64,000 bases of DNA from Adiantum capillus-veneris (GCA_014529385.2 CM043952.1:69693370-69757369), one strand, 5' to 3'. Positions 44,198 through 55,794 are shown, numbered from the stretch's first letter. Notes: generated from the letters alone by a model not told the origin. Translations and numbers: made by a program.

Positions 44198-46391
44198 TTT
44201 GACCTACGGCTTGTGTATTTGGCGTTTCTTCTATCCGTTTGACCTGCGGCTTGCCATACGTGCTCTTGAATTTGCTTTAAGACTACCTAATGGACTACAG
44301 ATGGTTTTAGAAGGCATAGAAGTCATTTCCGAAATCCGTTTGCGTTTTTTCGTAGAAAAACGCAACCGGATTTGACCTACGGCTTGTGTATTTGAAGTTA
44401 ATTCAAACCCATTGACCTACGGCTTGCCATACGCGCTCTTGAAATTGCTTTAAGACTACCTAATGGACTACGGATGGTTTCAGTAGGCATAGAAGTCATT
44501 TTCGAAATCCGTTTGCGTTTTTCCGTAGAAAAACGCAACCGGATTTGACCTACAGCTTGTGTATTTAGCGTTAATTCAAACCCATTGACCTACGGCTTGC
44601 CATACGTGCTCTTGACATTGCTTTAAGACTACTTAATGAACTACGGATGGTTTCGGTAGGCATAGAGGCCATTTCCAAAGTCCGTTTGCGTTTTTGCGTA
44701 GAAAAACGCAACCGGATTTGACCTACGGCTTGTGTATTTGGCGTTTCTTCTATCCGTTTGACCTACGGCTTGCCATACGCGCTTTTGACATTGCCTAAAG
44801 ACTACCTAATCGTCTACGGATGGTTTCAATAGGCATAGAAGCCATTTCCGAAGTCCGTTTGCGCTTTTTCGTAGAAAAACGCAACCGAATTTGACCTATG
44901 GCTTGTGTATTTGACGTTTCTTCTGTTCGTTTAACTTATGGCTTTCCATACACGGTCTTGATATTGCCTTAAGACTACTTAATGGACTACGGATGGTTTT
45001 GGTAGGCATAGAATCAGTTTCAGAAGTCCGTCTGTGTTTTTCCGTAGAAAAACGCAATCGGATTTGACCTACGGCTTGTGTATTTGGCGTTTCTTCTATC
45101 TGTTTGACCTACGGCTTGCCATACGCGCTCTTGAAATTGCCTAAAGACTACCTAATGGACTACGGATGGTTTCGATAGGCATAGAATCAGTTTTCGAAGA
45201 CCGTCTACGTTTTTTCATAGAAAAACGCAATCGGATTTGACCTACGGCTTGTGTATTTGATGTTTCTTCTGTCCGTTTGACCTATGGCTTGCCATACACG
45301 CTCTTGACATTTCCTTAAGACTACCTAATGGACTACGGATGGTTTCGGTAGGCATAGAAACCATTTTCGAAGCGCGTTTGCATTTTTCCATAGAAAAACG
45401 CAACCGGATTTGACCTATGGCTTGTGTATTTGGCGTTTCTTCTATCTGTTTGACCTAAGGCTTGCCATACGCGTTCTGGATATTCCTTTAAGACTACCTA
45501 ATGGACTACGGATGGTTTCAGTAGGCATAGAAGTCATTTTCGAAATCCGTTTACGTTTTTCCGTAGAAGAACGCAACCGGATTTGACCTACTGCTTGTGT
45601 ATTTGGCGTTAATTCAAACCCATTGACCTACGGCTTTCCATACACGCTCTTGACCTTGCTTTAAGACTACTTAATGAACTACGGATGGTTTTGGTAGGCA
45701 TAGAAGCCATGTCCGAAGTTCGTTTGCGTTTTTCCGTAGAAAAACGCAACCAGATTTGACCTACGGCTTGTGTATTTGGCGTTTCTTCTATCCATTTGAC
45801 CTACGGCTTGCCATACGCGCTCTTGACATTGCCTAAAGACTACCTAATTTTCTACGGATGGTTTTAGTAGACATAGAAACCATTTCCGAAGTCCGTTTGC
45901 GTTTTTCAATAGAAAAACGCAATCGGATTTTACCTACAGCTTTTGTATTTAAGGTTTCTTCTGTTTGTTTAACCTACGGCTTGCCATACACGGTCTTGAC
46001 ATTTCCTTAAGACTACTTAATGGACTATGGATGGTTTCGGTAGGCGTAGAATCGGTTTTCGAAGTCCGTCTGCGTTTTTCCGTAGAAAAACGCAATCGGA
46101 TTTGACCTACGGCTTGTGTATTTGGAATTTCTTCTATCCGTTTGACCTACCGCTTGTCATACACGCTCTTGACATTGCCTTAAGACTACCTAATGGACTA
46201 CGGATGGTTTTGGTAGGCATAGAAGCCATTTCCGAAGTCCGTTTGCGTTTTTCCATAGAAAAACACAACCGGATTTGACCCACGGCGTAGAAGCCGTTTA
46301 TGAAGTCCGTTTGCGTTTTTCTGTAGAAAAACCCAACTCGACTTCAAAAACGGCTTGTATTTTGAGCGTTTCTTCTATCCGTTTGACCTAC
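44198..46391. repeat. 173-bp tandem satellite inside the CACTA element, 12 units
   Basis: The tag TAGAAAAACGCAA recurs at 44353, 44526, 44699, 44872, 45045, 45218, 45391, 45564, 45737, 45910, 46083 and 46256: twelve copies and eleven intervals of exactly 173 bp, then a partial unit. Each unit has two GACCTACGGCTTG half-repeats and an inverted repeat TTGCGTTTTTC/GAAAAACGCAA around CGTA. Point differences exist between units but no indels. 173 is not a multiple of 3, so it is not coding. Confidence 0.95.
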
Positions 46392-46523
46392 AGCTTGTTA
46401 TATGCCCCCGCCCAACCTTTTTTGAGGAGGAAGCTTGTCTCTAAGAGCAACGACGGCGCTGTTGTTGCTCCCTAGAGGACTTTCATGTGTAAAGGTGAGG
46501 GTTGAACTTCGAATGTATTTTGA

Positions 46524-46653
46524 GCTGGTGAAATGCAGTCATAGGCTGCATCAGACGATCCAGGTCACTTTGGCTCGACATGCACAACGCTGGTGAAATG
46601 AAGTCATAGGCTGCATCAGACGATCCAAGTCACTTTGGCTCGACATGCACAAT
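46524..46653. repeat. 65-bp tandem duplication
   Basis: Two copies, 46524-46588 and 46589-46653, starting GCTGGTGAAATG, nearly identical. Beyond them to 46950 is AT-rich sequence without a gene. Confidence 0.9.
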
Positions 46654-46948
46654 GCCCGGTCAGACTACCACACATGGAGGAGATTGATGAGATCTGTGAA
46701 TGACAGATGCTGGATCTCCTATGATCTACCTATCCTAGCTACCTGTTTTAGCCGTTTAGTCCACACCCAGCAATTTAGGATTCCATAATATTTGATTTTG
46801 TCATTTTGTCATCTTTTTAATCTGACTTTGTATCAGATCCACCACATTGTAACTTTCTTGTCTCATAGGTCACTTTGGCCTTTCGAAGACGTTAATATAA
46901 CATTTCATTTAATTTATTTCTTTAATTTTAATTTCCTACGTATACATT

Positions 46949-46950
<2 letters not shown>

Positions 46951-47011
<61 letters not shown>
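46951..47011. repeat. (CT)n microsatellite with short (CA)n
   Basis: About 60 bp of CT, followed by TTCCTA and a CA run. Inside the CACTA element near its right end. Confidence 0.95.
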
Positions 47012-47014
<3 letters not shown>

Positions 47015-47195
47015 TACACACACACACGATGTAGAGAGAGAGAGAGGGGGGTTGGGGGGAGAGTGACATAATATCTGCATAGCAGGTTTCGGCCAAGATT
47101 TGAGCAGGCAAAAATGGCCCCTGCACGTGCGGGTTTCCCTTTTTTTCCCCAAATTTTTTTGCGTCGCAAACAGCGTTAATATACCCGTGGGAATT

Positions 47196-47345
47196 TACGT
47201 CGATATACGCATGGCAAAGAATGTATTTCCACATGTATATCGACGGGCATTACGACGCATATATCGACGTGCTCTAATTACGTCAATATACGCGTAGAAA
47301 GGCATGGCCGACGATATATGATGCATCGATATCTTCATGTTATGT
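47196..47345. repeat. CACTA right subterminal repeats
   Basis: Words such as GTCGATATACGC, TATATCGACG and GACGATATATG in both orientations, matching the left subterminal region in style. They end next to the CACTA terminus. Confidence 0.75.
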
Positions 47346-47370
47346 TGTAGTGATTGTTTGTCTTTCCTAT

Positions 47371-47373
<3 letters not shown>

Positions 47374-47428
<55 letters not shown>
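47374..47428. repeat. (GA)n microsatellite
   Basis: 55 bp of GA just outside the CACTA right end. Confidence 0.95.
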
Positions 47429-47429
<1 letters not shown>

Positions 47430-47451
47430 AAGAATCAAGCCAACTAGCCTC

Positions 47452-47669
47452 CTCTCTATTTGACACGCTCCAATATTGAAGGGATCAAGGGTGTGGATGC
47501 ATCTAGCGACTACGGATGAAATCGGACTATCGGATGCACATGTAGTAAATTCAATAAATTCAATAAATTTGGGTCTCTAAATCCACGGCCCAAGTTTCGC
47601 GCGAGCCCATCAAATGGACCCACACCCTTGATCCACTCAATATTGGTGGCATGTCATATAGAGAGGAGA
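47452..47669. mobile_element. Foldback element
   Basis: The left arm 47452-47496 and right arm 47620-47666 are inverted copies with a few mismatches (CAATATTGA and GATCAAGGGTGTGG blocks pair). The spacer is about 120 bp and non-coding. GCCAACTAG flanks on the left and recurs directly after the right arm. Confidence 0.6.
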
Positions 47670-48195
47670 GCCAACTAGGCCCAATCTCCTCATTGCCACG
47701 ACCCTCCTCTCATTATATTAGTGTGTCTGCCAACTAAAAACATCATTTCATGGCAACTCTCCTATTTTTATTCATTTCCTCCCAAGAATCCACTCCATTC
47801 CCTCCCAACCCCACTTCTTGCAACTGGGAATTCTTCCACATGCACCATTTTCAAGCCCACAACGTAGCAACACCATGGTTTTCAAGCGGCCTTCCCTAAC
47901 CAAGGAAGCATGGACCTTGAGTTGACCTATGCGGCCAACCCATACAATAAAAATTATCCTCAATCCGTGCTCATCTCCTGCACGCATGCCCACCACCCTC
48001 AGTCCGTGCTCGTCCCCTGCACGTTGTCAAAGAGTTGGCGGTCTTGCCAGGAAGGCACCAGGCTTCTAGCTGTGAGGGTTTGTGGGGAGACTATGAAGCT
48101 TTTCACTTAAGCAAGCTAAGTGTTTGTAGCAAATACATTTTGTGTAGCCATTGGAATCTTACACGCAGACACACACATATGCACACGTGAAACCC
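47670..48195. other. No recognisable gene
   Basis: Only short unsupported ORFs. On the minus strand this lies downstream of the alpha/beta fragment, where gag would be expected, but no gag motif is visible. Confidence 0.4.
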
Positions 48196-48408
48196 TCAAA
48201 ACAAAACAAAGATGAAAACATCAAGGCTTTGATTGTATCTAATCAAAGATAAGATGAAAGGGTTCACTAATGCATTTATAACAACAAGTCGTTGTGCTCC
48301 AAATAGACTGTGAATGGTTCTTTGAAACTGTAACTTAGTGCTTACAAAGATGTAGATATTTTGCCTAGCGATAGGAGTGAGCCGTGGGTACAAGTCTTCT
48401 TGGTTCAT
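48196..48408 (-). CDS. Small leader ORF alpha (70 codons), orphan copy
   Basis: Starts MNQEDLYPRLTPIARQNIYI and ends with a NPFILSLIRYNQSLDVFIFV block. It aligns without gaps to alpha in element F (56040-56252): 46 of 70 residues identical by eye. It lies 29 bp downstream of beta on the minus strand, the opposite order from element F. Function unknown. Confidence 0.75.
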   Translation of the reverse strand: MNQEDLYPRLTPIARQNIYIFVSTKLQFQRTIHSLFGAQRLVVINALVNPFILSLIRYNQSLDVFIFVLF

Positions 48409-48437
48409 AGTAATATAAAGAAAGCAAGACTCAACCC

Positions 48438-48656
48438 CTAGAGGAGAATAAATATGTGCACATCGAAAGAATTAGAGTAGTCTAGTAGTGGCAAAATAAG
48501 AGGACGTGGAGAAAGAAGAATTTCTTGTAGTCTTTCCGGCCCAAAGAGTAACACAATTCTCTGTTGGAAGTGGATTTTACGGCTAATACAAACGTTAATT
48601 CTAATATGTTGCACAAAGTGAAAGGGTTTAAAGGTTACAACATTGGGGTTATTCAT
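48438..48656 (-). CDS. Small leader ORF beta (72 codons), orphan copy
   Basis: Starts MNNPNVVTFKPFHFVQHIRI, then ISRKIHFQQRIVLLFGPERL, ending DYSNSFDVHIFILL. 45 of 72 residues match beta of element F with no gap. It follows an LTR-like segment with TATA, AATAAA and a CA-AAT-TGG junction, so it sits in a leader, but no gag follows. Confidence 0.75.
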   Translation of the reverse strand: MNNPNVVTFKPFHFVQHIRINVCISRKIHFQQRIVLLFGPERLQEILLSPRPLILPLLDYSNSFDVHIFILL

Positions 48657-48787
48657 CTAAGAAATCTCATAAAGCAGTCAAACAATGGAGGAAAGAGATA
48701 AGAGAGACAACCAACACACAAAGACCCACACAAGCTTAAGCCAAATAAGTGAAGCACACCTCAAGACTTGTGGTATTGTAGCCAATT

Positions 48788-49732
48788 TGATGAAGTAGAT
48801 GATGCGTAGTAGTCCCCAACACCCGTTTGCAAGCCACCAACAATGCGTCTTTATTGATGAAAGAAGGTTACATAGAGTGTATGAGTCTTACAAGTGAGGA
48901 GATAAAAGGCTTGAGGCATGAAGTAGCAAGCTCAAGATGTGTTGGGCTGAAATTGAGAGAAAGTTTTCCTCAAGGAGATGGCTAGGAGGTTGGGTGATGG
49001 CTCGATAGAGTGGCTTGATTATGGGGAATCCTTGAGTGCTTGATTGCTTGATGGTTTGCTTTATACCCAAGTGAGGGGCAAGAGGCTCTATTTATAGGTG
49101 AAGTTGCCTCTTGAAGAAGATATTTGCTTAGAAATATCCAAGGGATTTGTGTGACAAGTGTCTCCCTTTTCAAAATATCTTGAAATTATCTAGATCTTTC
49201 TCTTCAAGAAATATCTAGAGGTTCTTCTAGATTTTTCTCCAAATATCTTCTCCTTGCCGCCGTAAGCCTCCAAAAGTTGTTGTGCATAAAGTACCTTAAA
49301 AAATTTGAGAGAGAGCTTGACATACATCATGGATGACATCAAACAAACTCGTAACCATTTTTCTAAGCGATTTTTTTAAGGTCCATAATTACTCCAAAGT
49401 GCACCTACGATGTGTAGAATGACACCTCATGGGGTATACTTTGACTAAGGCCACTTTTGGCCATGCTATACATATCATATGCCACCTAGGATGCCTAGTA
49501 GATAGGAGGTAAGTTTATAGACTCTTTTCATCATGGCTCCCAGAAGAGGTTCACAAAGAAGCCCAGGATCGAAGCCCATTTCCAACAAGAGTGACACATC
49601 AGACTTTGACTAGCTTTCTGCATGCTAAATAGAAAATGCATATACTTATGCACACTTAAGGCATACACAAATAATCCATAATATTATAGGGCTTAGCTTC
49701 TGTTCCAACCATGCACGTGCCACGGCACAACA
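48788..49732 (-). repeat. LTR-like segment(s) between element E and the alpha/beta fragment
   Basis: On the minus strand it begins with TGTTGTGC right after the element E PPT. It contains CTATAAATAG at 49097-49088, an AATAAA at 48855-48850, and ends CA at 48788, followed by AAT and TGG as in element F. It may be one LTR or two different LTRs back to back; the start of the second, if any, could not be found. No gene. Confidence 0.5.
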
Positions 49733-49745
49733 TCCACCCCCTCTA
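49733..49745 (-). promoter_or_regulatory. Element E polypurine tract
   Basis: Minus-strand TTTAGAGGGGGTGGA followed by TGTTGTGC. Parallel to the A2 tract at 6590-6577. Confidence 0.6.
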
Positions 49746-49776
49746 AACCTGCACATCCTCTGGTATGTGCCACAGC

Positions 49777-50151
49777 CTATGTTTGCAGGTTCGACTCTCT
49801 TGGAGTTTCTTCTTCTTCATCTTCACTGGGTGATTCCAAGCCTTCATTCACGCCTACTTGATCAGCCGGATGGCTATCCTCTCTTCTTTTGAATACCTTG
49901 ATTCTCTTTCCTGCAATGGGTATCTTTGTCTCTGTTCCATCCAATTCAGCCAGGGTGTAAGTGGCATTGTCATGTACGTACTTGACTATATACGGTCCAA
50001 ACCATCTTTTTGAAACCTTTCGCATGACAGTATGTTGGTTATCAAGACTACTATCATACAGTATAACCCAATCTCCTTGCTTAATGACCTTCCTTCTTAG
50101 CCTATTTCGTCTATCAAAGTAGTCCCTGCTTTTCAACCTGGCGTTCTTCAA
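49777..50151 (-). pseudogene. Element E integrase C-terminus
   Basis: RLRRKVIKQGDWVILYDSSL, KRWFGPYIVKYVHDNATYTL, GTETKIPIAGKRIKVFKRRE: the DNA-binding C-terminal domain, colinear with A2. It ends in an acidic tail (SPSEDEEEETP) before the PPT. A stop near 50190 separates it from the core. Confidence 0.82.
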
Positions 50152-50193
50152 TCTTTCTTTTGCAACCTCAATGTCTTCAGGCCTTCTTTCTAG

Positions 50194-50721
50194 CTATCTT
50201 ATATGCAAGTTAAGGAGACCTTCTCTGCTAAGCTCATCTTGCCAAGGTAGCACATTCCATGTGGGAATGGTCTCTTCAATGGGCATTACAGGTTTTTGAC
50301 CATACATCAATTCTGCAGGCATGTAGCTGGTTACTGAGCAGTGCGTCATGCTGTCAGCCGATAGAGCATATGGCATTAGTTTTGGCCACTCACTAATTCT
50401 CCCTTCACAAGCTTTATCCAAGGCTTTGACGATTGGTGGATGCCCTCTTTCACTTTTCTCGTTTCCTTCTGGACTATAAGCTGTGGTAAGGGAAAGCTTG
50501 ATTCCTATCCTAGAAAATAATTCACTTGCTTCCTCTGCATCCAACTCTCCTCTGTTTGCAGTTATCTTTCCCACACAAACATAGCGGCAGATTACATTCT
50601 CAAGGAGAAATTTACATACTGCCTCTATAGTCTTTGTCCTTAAAGCTCGCCTTTCAACCTGATTAGTCAAGTCTTCTCCTGCAAGAACCAAGTACCTCAT
50701 CTGCCAGAGTCCTAAAGGCAT
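50194..50721 (-). pseudogene. Element E integrase core
   Basis: 176 codons: EDLTNQVERRALRTKTIEAV, KITANRGELDAEEASELF, AYSPEGNEKSERGHPPIVKA, SYMPAELMYGQKPVMPIEE. The second catalytic Asp, present as TTDRGEL in A2, is Asn here (TANRGEL), so this copy lacks a key residue even before its frameshifts. Confidence 0.82.
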
Positions 50722-50739
50722 GGTGACTAGATCCAGAAC

Positions 50740-50937
50740 TTATTTGTAATGCATGGCTAATGGATAAGTAGGATGTAACCCATCACGATGTCGCACATTT
50801 GAATACATTTGACATGTTACACATGTCAAATGTGTAATGATTCCACAGAGAAGGATACATCCTTGTACATACCTTTCCACCAATACCTTTCCTTTAGCTT
50901 TGAAAAGGTTTCCCACACACCACGGTGTCCAGCCCAT
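50740..50937 (-). pseudogene. Element E integrase zinc-binding remnant
   Basis: The segment with CGIITHLTCVTCQMYSNVRH gives the CxxC half of the H2C2 domain in the right place, upstream of the core. The His half lies in broken frames around 50940-51060. Confidence 0.55.
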
Positions 50938-51440
50938 AGGTTCTCATGAAACTCATACATGAGCTTTACTTGACTTTGTTTGTTACATACTACCCTTTGT
51001 GGTATAGCACCCCTCCGTTTTGGATGTTTCCATAAGTAACCATCCTGCAGAAAGTACCCATATGCTTTTCAGCATATCCTCTTAAACTCATGCTCAGAAC
51101 CAATCTCCTTCATACCCATCTTCTAAAAACAACTCAAGTGCACTAGGTGTGCCAACATCATTATGCTCAACATGATTAACGGAGTAGAACCTTGTGCCTA
51201 CATCTTCACTATCATCTACCATGTCTTGCTCATCCTCATACCTTGCCCTTGACAGCATATCCGATACGAGATTGTCTTTTCTTGCAATATGCTTGAACTA
51301 TGGATTCAAGGACTTAATGTAGGAAATCCATCTTAGCATGGCAATGTCTGGTGTTGAGCAGCTTGTAATCATTCCAAGCAGTGGAAGACGATTTGTTTCC
51401 ACAATCACATATGCTCCAACCAAGTACTCCTTTTCACACT

Positions 51441-51773
51441 TTAGTGCTGTAACCATGCCCCAAAATCCCATTTTACCTGTGGGTAGTTCCTTTGTTGAGT
51501 ACTTAGAACCTTGGCTCCAAACCTTACCACATACCTATGTACCTCTTCGTCATCCTGCCCTGTTGCCCAACCAATTTCTGTCTGACTCATATCCACTGTC
51601 ACTATTACTGGCTTTCCACACTCATAGTTTACCTTTCTTAAAGTTGGTGCTTGTTGTAGCAAATCCTTTAGCTTTCTTATAGCCCTTGCTTGTACGTCTC
51701 CCAATGAAACTTTTGATTCAAATACTTTTGTAGCAAATCGTTTACCTTTCTTATAGCAATTGGCAAACTTCAC
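51441..51773 (-). pseudogene. Element E RT connection and RNase H start
   Basis: RAIRKLKDLLQQAPTLRKVN, KPVIVTVDMSQTEIGWATGQ, VRFGAKVLSTQQRNYPQVKW: colinear with the RNase H part of A. Frame differs from the RT core, and the frame leaves homology after QVKW. Confidence 0.8.
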
Positions 51774-52617
51774 TCACAGATATGCATACCTCCTTTATCT
51801 TTTGAATTGCATCAATTTTTTCTAGATAAGGTCGTCTCCCATTAGGACCACACATGTGCCCAACAATCAACACCTCCTTCACTCCAAACACATACTTTTG
51901 TCCTGAAAGGGTAAGGTTCACCTCTTCTAGTCTGGATAGGATCTTGTCACAATCATCTATGTAATGTGCCACAAAGTTGCAGCACTCCATGGAATCCAAA
52001 GCTTTATCTTTATTACATATTTTACATCCTTTAATAGGAACATCATTAAGAAAGGGCATAGTTAATTGGGAAATAAAGTCATGTAAGACCTTATTCATAT
52101 CATTCATCATATGTGAAACCGAATTGGTTGCTCCCTGTGGTAAGGTACACATCCTTATCAAACCCAAAGGTGTCCTCATGGTAGTCAAATCCATGCTTTC
52201 CATCGCTAATTGGAATTGATCATACCCTGAGTACAAGTCTCCCATAGAATATATTGCCCTTCCTACAAATGCTTCTGCAAAATCATCCACAATTGGCCCT
52301 ATACCCATATTCTTGATTGTGACTTTGTTGACCGGCTGTGTATCTTGGATGAAGCGCAAAGCTCCATTCTTCTTTGGCACTGTGAACCACCTGTATGAGT
52401 ATGGAGCACATGAAGGCTCCAAAATACTCATCTTGATCTTCTCATTTAGCATCTCAATTAACTTTGGTAAGTGAGCCTTTGGAACTGGTATTGGCCGTAA
52501 GTTCCAAGGTACATGAGGGATGGTAAAGATCATCATAGGAGCAACATTGGTAGGATCTACACATCTTATCTCATGTGGCTCAAATGCAAATGCCTTTCCA
52601 TGTTTAGAGAGCATCAC
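51751..52617 (-). pseudogene. Element E reverse transcriptase core
   Basis: 288 codons: FTIPHVPWNLRPIPVPKAHL, RFIQDTQPVNKVTIKN, YSMGDLYSGYDQFQL, TLPQGATNSVSHMMNDMNKV, and FLNDVPIKG where element A has FIDDLPIKG. The first Asp of the YxDD box is Asn here, an inactivating change. Family signature identical in style to A. Confidence 0.88.
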
Positions 52618-52862
52618 TTCAAAACATTCCCTTTCAACCTATGTCAAGGAGTCCTCATTCCCAATCTTCAATTGCTTTAGAGACTCCTTTGTAAACCTGT
52701 GTCCAATCCCTTTTGGATCTCTGAGACTAGGTTGCAAAAAAGCTTGTTCTAGATTTTTCTTGCAGTCATTTTGCAAATGAAGTGCCACTGGTTTTACCTT
52801 CTTTTCCACAGTCTTGTAAAGTTGGTGTCCACCTTTACTTCATGTTTTTGCTCTCTATCCTC

Positions 52863-53364
52863 CTATTCCTTTTCAAATGCCTCAACCACATTGTACATTT
52901 CAAGTGAGCACACTTTCACTATCTCATTTTGGTCATGCAAAGGATAATCTACTATAGACTGCAGATCCTGTAATGTGTCCACAAAAGAAAACTCCTCAAA
53001 CACACCTATTATGTTTTCACTATTACCTAGCAGACCATGCTGATTCCACTCCTTTTGTAGACTATGTACATGTTTGCGGGAACCTCGACTCAAGTTCTCA
53101 CATTTCATAAAAGAGACATATCCATATTCACCTGCAAAACCTGTACAAAAATCCTCCTTATGTGAGAACCTTTCCCTTTTTGTACCATCGTAATCCTACT
53201 CTACAATGGTACCTGGCCAAAACCCATTCTCTCTTGATGATCATAAAATTATTTACTCAATCTGGGCAATGGGCGCTCTCGGAGACTGTCACGATTTCTT
53301 TCATGGTTCACACAGACACTGAGAAATTGAACAACACGTTTTCCATCATTACTTCTTATCCTAG
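52863..53364 (-). pseudogene. Element E pre-RT region, truncated by element F
   Basis: Frame 53108-52863 matches A 1873-1598 (FEEFSFVDT, NEIVKV). Homology to A continues in other frames up to 53364 (RSNDGKRVVQFLSV, SLRERPLPRL), then stops exactly where the element F LTR begins (TGATAGCC at 53365). Gag and protease of E are therefore beyond F, outside the window, or lost. Confidence 0.7.
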
Positions 53365-55057
53365 TGATAGCCATTTTTCGGCTCTTTGTAATTGCCACAG
53401 TGAGTTACCTCACCCTACCAAAATCACCTAAACACTATGGCTATCCCTACCATTTCACTATACATAGGCGTGCGTGAGTCACGGGACTTTTCCCATATCT
53501 TCTTAAAAAACCCTCAATTAGCTAGTCATTGGGCTAGTTGAGCCAAAAAATAAAAAATAAAAAATAAAAAATATAAGTATATTATGGTCCATGTGTATGT
53601 AAATATTTCTTTGTATATAGGGCCTAAATAAAAGATTTTTTTATAATTATTTTGGTATTTATTTAAATATTTCTACCTAGGTGTGTGTTATTTATGCTGC
53701 CTCACCATTACCACAATTTTTCCTTACCATTTTTCATACTCTTTATTCCATATAGAAATATTTTCATGTAATTTGGTGTAACTCCACCCCAACAAAAATC
53801 CAAAAAAACTAGTTTTATTTATGTGTATATTTTTTCACTATTGTGATTTTTCCCTTCCTACATCTATTTTGTTTTTTTTTCTAAAAAATTAGAACACCAA
53901 AAATATTTATCTTTTTATGGTAGCCTCATAATGAGAGAGATTTCTTTTGACCCCTTTATATTTTTTTCCACTTATATTAATTATATTTGACATGTACATA
54001 TTTTTTAGACCCTCAATATTTGATTTTCTTAGTTGTACTATTCACGTATATCATAATCTCAACAATATCTTCAATTATAGACCTACCAAATAAGGTCAAG
54101 GGTAGGTGGCATGCATACATGCACTATGGAGGGCTCACTCTTGGAGGTATTCAAAAGAATCATCCAAAGAAGGACCCCACAAGAACCTTGTGCAGTGGAA
54201 AAAAACGGTCGGTTTTGCTGAATTTTTAAAGTTCACTTGCTCTCCGAATTTGAAAAGGTGATACAAACAAAAGTTGTAGCTCGTGGGCTGAACTTTTGCC
54301 TCAAATTTTTTCATATTTTTTTGAGCTACGAGCTGTGAGCTATGATTTTATTAGTGGACCCCAGTTTTCCCATGCTATGCAGCTACACTCTCTCTTCCAC
54401 TTTATCATTTTCCTCTTTCACACACACTTCTCCACTCATCATCTCCATCTCTCTCACCACTCCTCTCTGCACCCTACTCACCTTCTCCTCAACCTTGAAG
54501 AATAAGAGAAACCATGGTGAACTCATACCTCCCACACACAATTCCATTCCAAAATTGACCACCTAGTCTCATTTTTCCTCCTCCAATTTACCCATATCTA
54601 TAAAAAAAAACACAAAATTCAGCCTCTTCTCTTAAAAGACAGCATCATGGTGGTTGATTACTCAGCTTCAATTACCTTGTCTCTCAAGGAAGGTCAAGAG
54701 TGGAGAAAAAATGTACCGTCAAAGCTAGTGGACCGTCAACAAGCGTCAAAATTGACCCTACTCAAGACACTTGGAGCATCAACCTTGTAAGAAATCCACC
54801 TTTTCTTACCTCTTAAGAGTTTTTCTTCCTTATTTGTATCCTACATGGATACTCCCATTGTAAATATCCAATTCCATTTGTAAATTAATACTAACTCTAC
54901 TAACACTAACCCACTATGAAAAGTCCTATCACCTCCATTTCTCTCCTCTCTCTTTCCCCACCAACTTCTTGATAATTCCAAGCAAAAGAAATTAGATAAA
55001 TTGCTGAAAATCTAACCCAACCATGGTTAGAGGAGTAACCCTAGCCTTCAAAATTTC

Positions 55058-55066
55058 TATAAAAGG
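55058..55066 (+). promoter_or_regulatory. TATA box of element F LTR
   Basis: TATAAAAGG, about 900 bp before the LTR end; the G LTR has CCTATAAATAGG at the corresponding place. Confidence 0.6.
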
Positions 55067-55705
55067 AGGGTGTAGCTAGCACAAAAGGGGGAGCCATAAG
55101 CAAGAGCACTATGCTATAGCTTGAGAAGCCAAGGTCAAACTCTCTAGAAGGAGCTCTTGAGTGGAAGCTCATTGTCTTATGCATGTGCATGTGTTGTAAT
55201 AGGGGATTAGCAAGGGAACTCTATGCCATTGTAAGAGAGAGAGTGATCATTCAATTGAGAGTAGGAAATCTATCATTTCTCCTACTACTGTAAGCCCAAC
55301 ATTCGCAGGAGGGTGGATTTGGACTAAGCTTGGATACTTTGTCTCCCTTCCAACGTGAAGTAATGGACAACAATGATGCGTAAGTGTCTTGGTGTTTTTT
55401 TGATAGCTTGTCTCTGGTGTTGTCATCAATCTAGCCATAAATCCCACATATTGTAAGAGGGCGACAGGGTGGAGAGGACTCCCCTTGCCTTAAGACAGTG
55501 ATTGGGGTGGCTTTTCTTGTGATGTGTTGTGGTGAAATTTACGCAAGCTATGTTGAACAAATACTAATCTCACTTTTATTTGTCATGACAGATTTGTAGG
55601 AAGGTATTAATGCAACAAGCTCCCCCTCCCCCTTTCTCTCTCTTTCTTACATATATAATTGTGTTTGCTTGATCATTGCCGATACGTTTCAAAGCAGCCC
55701 GAGCA

Positions 55706-55708
<3 letters not shown>

Positions 55709-55792
<84 letters not shown>
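55709..55792. repeat. (CT)n microsatellite in element F LTR
   Basis: About 82 bp of uninterrupted CT near the LTR end. The corresponding stretch of the G LTR has only short CT patches. Confidence 0.95.

Positions 55793-55794
<2 letters not shown>

Larger units (their letters stand above)
33860..47352 (-). mobile_element. CACTA (En/Spm) DNA transposon with nested LTR element
   Basis: The right end reads TGTTGTAGTG (47352), the reverse complement of the plant CACTA end CACTACAACA; the left end is TACTACAACA (first base changed). Both are flanked by ATT (33857-33859 and 47353-47355), the 3-bp target duplication typical of the superfamily. Both subterminal regions carry many GTCGATAT-type repeats. 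The inside holds TnpD-like transposase on the minus strand, a 173-bp satellite, and C-prime inserted at 39037-43901. Without C-prime it is about 8.6 kb. Confidence 0.9.

Noticed and set aside
44198-46391. CRISPR array or coding repeat protein
   Set aside because: Units are contiguous 173-bp repeats without spacers, not a multiple of three, in a plant transposon.
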